NCBI GenBank assembly: GCA_021234155.1
Contig: JAJEKV010000015.1
Span: 4,222,902 to 4,286,901 of the forward strand
Reading direction: 5' to 3'
Origin: Isoetes taiwanensis
Lineage: Eukaryota > Streptophyta > Lycopodiopsida > Isoetales > Isoetaceae
DNA: 64,000 nucleotides
In this document: positions 60,656 through 64,000 of the stretch, in pieces
Position numbering within the stretch: the first letter of the stretch is position 1
Layout of the letters: each line of letters starts with the position of its first letter
Notes under the pieces: model-generated
Database searches by the model: none
What the model saw: the letters and a program-made list of their open reading frames with translations, nothing else
Told to the model about the DNA's origin: nothing
Program-made: the position numbers and the translations under genes

Positions 60656-63600
60656 AAAAATATCTATTGCTAGGTTTGGGCTAAAACTTTTAGTATTAGT
60701 TCAAGTTATCATCAAATGTTTTCCATATTAGATCTCTAGATTTATGCCTTGAAAATGAACTTCAAACACCATATTTCAAAGCTTCCCAAAGTTAAGAAAG
60801 CAATGCAAGATGAACCAAGTAAAAATATGAAAATGTTTGACTAAAGAAGATCAAGATAATTTGTTATGTCGATGCCAATTATTGGTCCACATGACCTCTC
60901 ATTTAAAAGTCAAGAACATCATTATCTTAATCAATTCTTTAGCATATAGTTTATATCACATTATGTATGATAATAATAGTTGATTAGGGAGGATTGTCTA
61001 TCTAAAAAGGTGATATCGAAGCACAAAATTAAATAGTTAAAGGGCTACTTTGAATGTATGAGAATGTCCACTTACACCTTTCAAAGATTATCTTATAGAC
61101 GATGAGAAATCATAATATCATTGAAGGTGACAAAATGAATAAATGACATAAATAAATAGAGAAATTTTCTCAATCTAGTTGGTTTAATCCTGGACCTATA
61201 AATAGTCCATGCTTATTTATATTCAAATCTTGTATATAATATATTATTCTAACATGAAATTTGAGATATATATTGCCAACAAAGGTTCAAATTTACAAAA
61301 GTTATAGCCTATAATAAAAGTAGATCTACATGTACTATGGTCCGATTTAGACTACAACACTTTGGAGCAGCCTCACATTGACTAACCTTATAATAGTGGA
61401 AAGTAAGTAGGTTTCTTCATTTTTTTTTCTAATAAGACCACATCAAGGACCTCAATATCCCCTTTTATCATATATTATGCCATTTAAAAGGCTTATGGGA
61501 GAAATGTAGTGCAATAAGTTAATATTTTAGATAAGTCAGAAAAACAGGTACAGAAAGTCTTTTGATCTATTTATTTATAGTCATGGCTAAACTTCGTGAT
61601 ATTGTCCTCCATAGCACTACCTACATCATTGTTGAGTTTTAAATCAACGCACTTTGGAACCTTTCTTTGTGTTCATCCTGTTATATTAGATCTTGTTTAG
61701 ATCTAGATAATGCATGGTTATACCCTAATTACACTATATTTATGTTGACAAAGTAAATTCCTATATAGAGTTAATTAGAATGCATCATTTACTATCTTTA
61801 TGAGACTTATAGATGGGGTTTATTGGAGCATTTTAATCTATATTTTTATTTTGAATTCTGTACAATAATTTCTTTAGTTAATAACGATACTAATATAACA
61901 TATAAACATCTAAAAAAATCCTTGGACTATAGCTTGTCTAGTTAAGGACTCATTGTCACAAAAATTAAGTCAAAACTTGTAATAATAAGAGAGAAATAAT
62001 TCTTGAACCTCATGCAGCATTTTTAAGCAAAATAGGGTTTGGCGGCTTCAATTGATATCAAATGATAGCGGCCAAGCATGGAAACATGCAAATCAATACG
62101 TTTTATTATAATATATCAATTAATTTCATATTTAGCAAGATTTAGACACTTTTATGCTAGAAAATTGAAGCGGGTTCTAGAGTCTTTGTAAAAACTGCCA
62201 AATTCTTCAAAGTTTGAACAATCATACCAATATAAAGGTGAATTCGATGGTGGTCATGAAATTTTCACAGTTTATTAAGAATCAAGTGAAGACTCAAACA
62301 GTGGTGATATATTTTAAAATTAAAATTTCTCTTGTGAGATATATGGGTTTAAGTGGCAGGGAGTATGGTGGACCATTTATGGTCCATGGACCCGAAAATG
62401 GTCCCAAAGGGACAACTCTAGTGTTCGGGGAAATTTTTGCAATAGTGCGGTGGGTTCATTTCTTGTGGATATTTATGATTTTTGATGGAATATGTAGTGG
62501 CGAGGATCCAAAATGTGGCATAGTCCGCGAGAGACAATTAAGCCATGCTCTTTTCGCTTTTTATTGCATTGGGGGATAGAGAGGATTCACTTTCATTTCC
62601 ATGCTTTTTCCTCTGCAAGTTATCCAAGATAAGAGATGAATTCCAATAGGGATGAGCTTTTTGCATGTAGAAATATAAAGTCACCTTTTTTCCGGAAAGG
62701 AAATGTGTGAAACGACGGCCATAGAAGCTTCGACTCTAGCACGTGTTTGGTTCTATATGATGTGATTGAAGGGGCAGTTTCATGTCATTTGGATTCCTAG
62801 ACATTTTACCTAAAATCGACAAAATAAAATTGAGGAGGTATTTTTTTTGATAAATGATGATATCAATGCCACATTATTCTGAAGGAAATTTTTGATTTAT
62901 CTCGGCTTGAGCTAATCTCATGCTGGGTGACGGAAGTTGAGGGATTGTTTTTTTATAGGAGATGCCTCATGTAGCTGTGGAGGTGGATTTGCAGGTTTGA
63001 TTGTGGATATATTTCTAGGAAAAAGAAACATGGGAGCTATCAAGCGAAGTTAAATGTTTTGAAATTGTGCAAAGGTTTGATGCGGTAAAGATGGTGCACC
63101 CTACTGCCGGTGATAATATGGTTCATGTCCACAGACATGAAATTGAGCATTCTGAGAATGCATTGATTTTGGAAGGAGATTTTATAATTCTGAGCTCCAT
63201 TGGGTATTCCGGATTAGTATGTGACATGTTGATTTGCGAAAAATCTCATAAGAAGTAACTTCTACATTCGTATGATGATTATGTACAAGTTGTTTTGAGA
63301 CTGAAGGCTGCCAAGAAGTTATTGTTTCTTTCTCTAGGAAATATTCAGCATAAAAAATGCCTCATTCATTGTAGATTGTAGAAAGTTTTCTTGCTTTTCA
63401 GGTCACAAGTTAACTAGCATCTCTCTATTTTCTTTGTTGCTTGACCCGATCGTTTTATAGCCCATGTGAGAAGGTTCCCAAAAGATTCAATCTCCTGCAA
63501 AAGAAGTATATGTTATTTGCATTTCATTGCTAAGGAGTCACCTTAAAATCCAAGGCTCAATGTTTGAACAACTCTCACTTGAAAAATGGTCATAAAAATG

Positions 63601-64000
63601 GTCTGAGACATTTTAGCAGATTGATTCAATGCTGAACGAATACCTGGTGTAATGACTTTATTATAGAAGACTTGACTACATGGAAGGGAATGAAAATTAT
63701 AATAGCATTCCAGGAATGACTGAAAAATAACGGGCATGGGCAAACACATTTTGTCTTCCCAGATTATGGGATACCTATGATACTCTAGTTATTAAAAGCG
63801 GCTGCTTGAGCTATGAATTAGGTGTAATGCTATCTTGATGAAAGAAAATTTTGAAATTCCGCTTCCCTCGAGTTAAGCGAGAGAGTATATTATACGATAT
63901 GAACCGTTGTCACTTGATTTGGAAAAGGTATTGTGATTGTTTTATTCGGCATAAGCCAAATGTGCCTCATTGTTGAAACCCGAACATTGGGATCTTCCTT
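60656..64000. other. No recognisable gene
   Basis: Over 3 kb of AT-rich sequence. Open frames at 62,214-62,579 (121 aa) and 63,067-63,258 have no signature that I know. No repeats were delimited apart from the short match to 58.77 kb. Confidence 0.45.

Noticed and set aside
62214-62579. 121-residue open frame
   Set aside because: No family signature, and it overlaps a sequence repeated in inverted form at 58.77 kb, so probably repeat DNA.

Overview
This window looks like nuclear DNA from a land plant with a large, repeat-rich genome. The evidence is one intact, intron-containing gene for a plastid PDZ-rubredoxin protein, a PPR gene fragment, a multicopper-oxidase terminal exon, L1-type LINE tails, LTR-retrotransposon gag pieces and a decayed DUF7869-type transposase-like gene. 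That mix, especially the DUF7869-like gene and the PPR style, suggests a fern or another seed-free vascular plant such as a lycophyte. This is an inference from family recall, not a demonstrated assignment. Nearly everything outside the rubredoxin gene is broken mobile DNA or AT-rich sequence in which no gene can be seen.

Layout. 0-8 kb: several copies of one LINE family whose 3' ends finish in pentanucleotide repeats rather than poly(A); the best copy is at 5.4-7.6 kb. 8-13 kb: Ty3-type gag fragment, two tandem tRNA-like SINE units and an LRR fragment. 13-21 kb: mostly unreadable AT-rich DNA with small satellites and an L1 tail. 21.8-24.7 kb: two LINE fragments. 25-31.9 kb: the most unusual locus, a decayed divergent gene pair. 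A DUF7869-like gene lies on the minus strand, and on the plus strand lies a gene carrying a bacterial-type beta-class amino DNA methyltransferase domain (DLPY motif followed by a PGDWVL...GTT AdoMet motif). Palindromic AAAGTGTATTC/GAATACACTTT motifs lie between and within them, with a 13-bp-palindrome tandem array in what looks like an intron. 32-35 kb: L1 tail and a tandem duplication. 35.7-37.1 kb: intact seven-exon PDZ-rubredoxin gene. 39.4-43.3 kb: the longest copy of the pentanucleotide-tailed LINE and a second L1 tail. 43.7-44.1 kb: a long-TIR MITE. 46-50 kb: short tandem duplications, a PPR pseudogene abutting a VPS4-like AAA ATPase fragment, and gag zinc knuckles. 52-53 kb: LPR/CotA-like multicopper-oxidase terminal exon followed by a TRIM-like miniature LTR element. 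56.6-58.6 kb: AT-rich foldback elements with arms of several hundred bases. 59.5-60.7 kb: another LINE 3' half. The last 3.3 kb holds nothing I recognise.

Only the PDZ-rubredoxin gene appears functional as it stands. The divergent transposase-like/methyltransferase pair is the best candidate for an undescribed system: it looks like a mobile element that carries its own DNA-modification enzyme. Both genes here are dead copies, so intact relatives would be needed to prove it.
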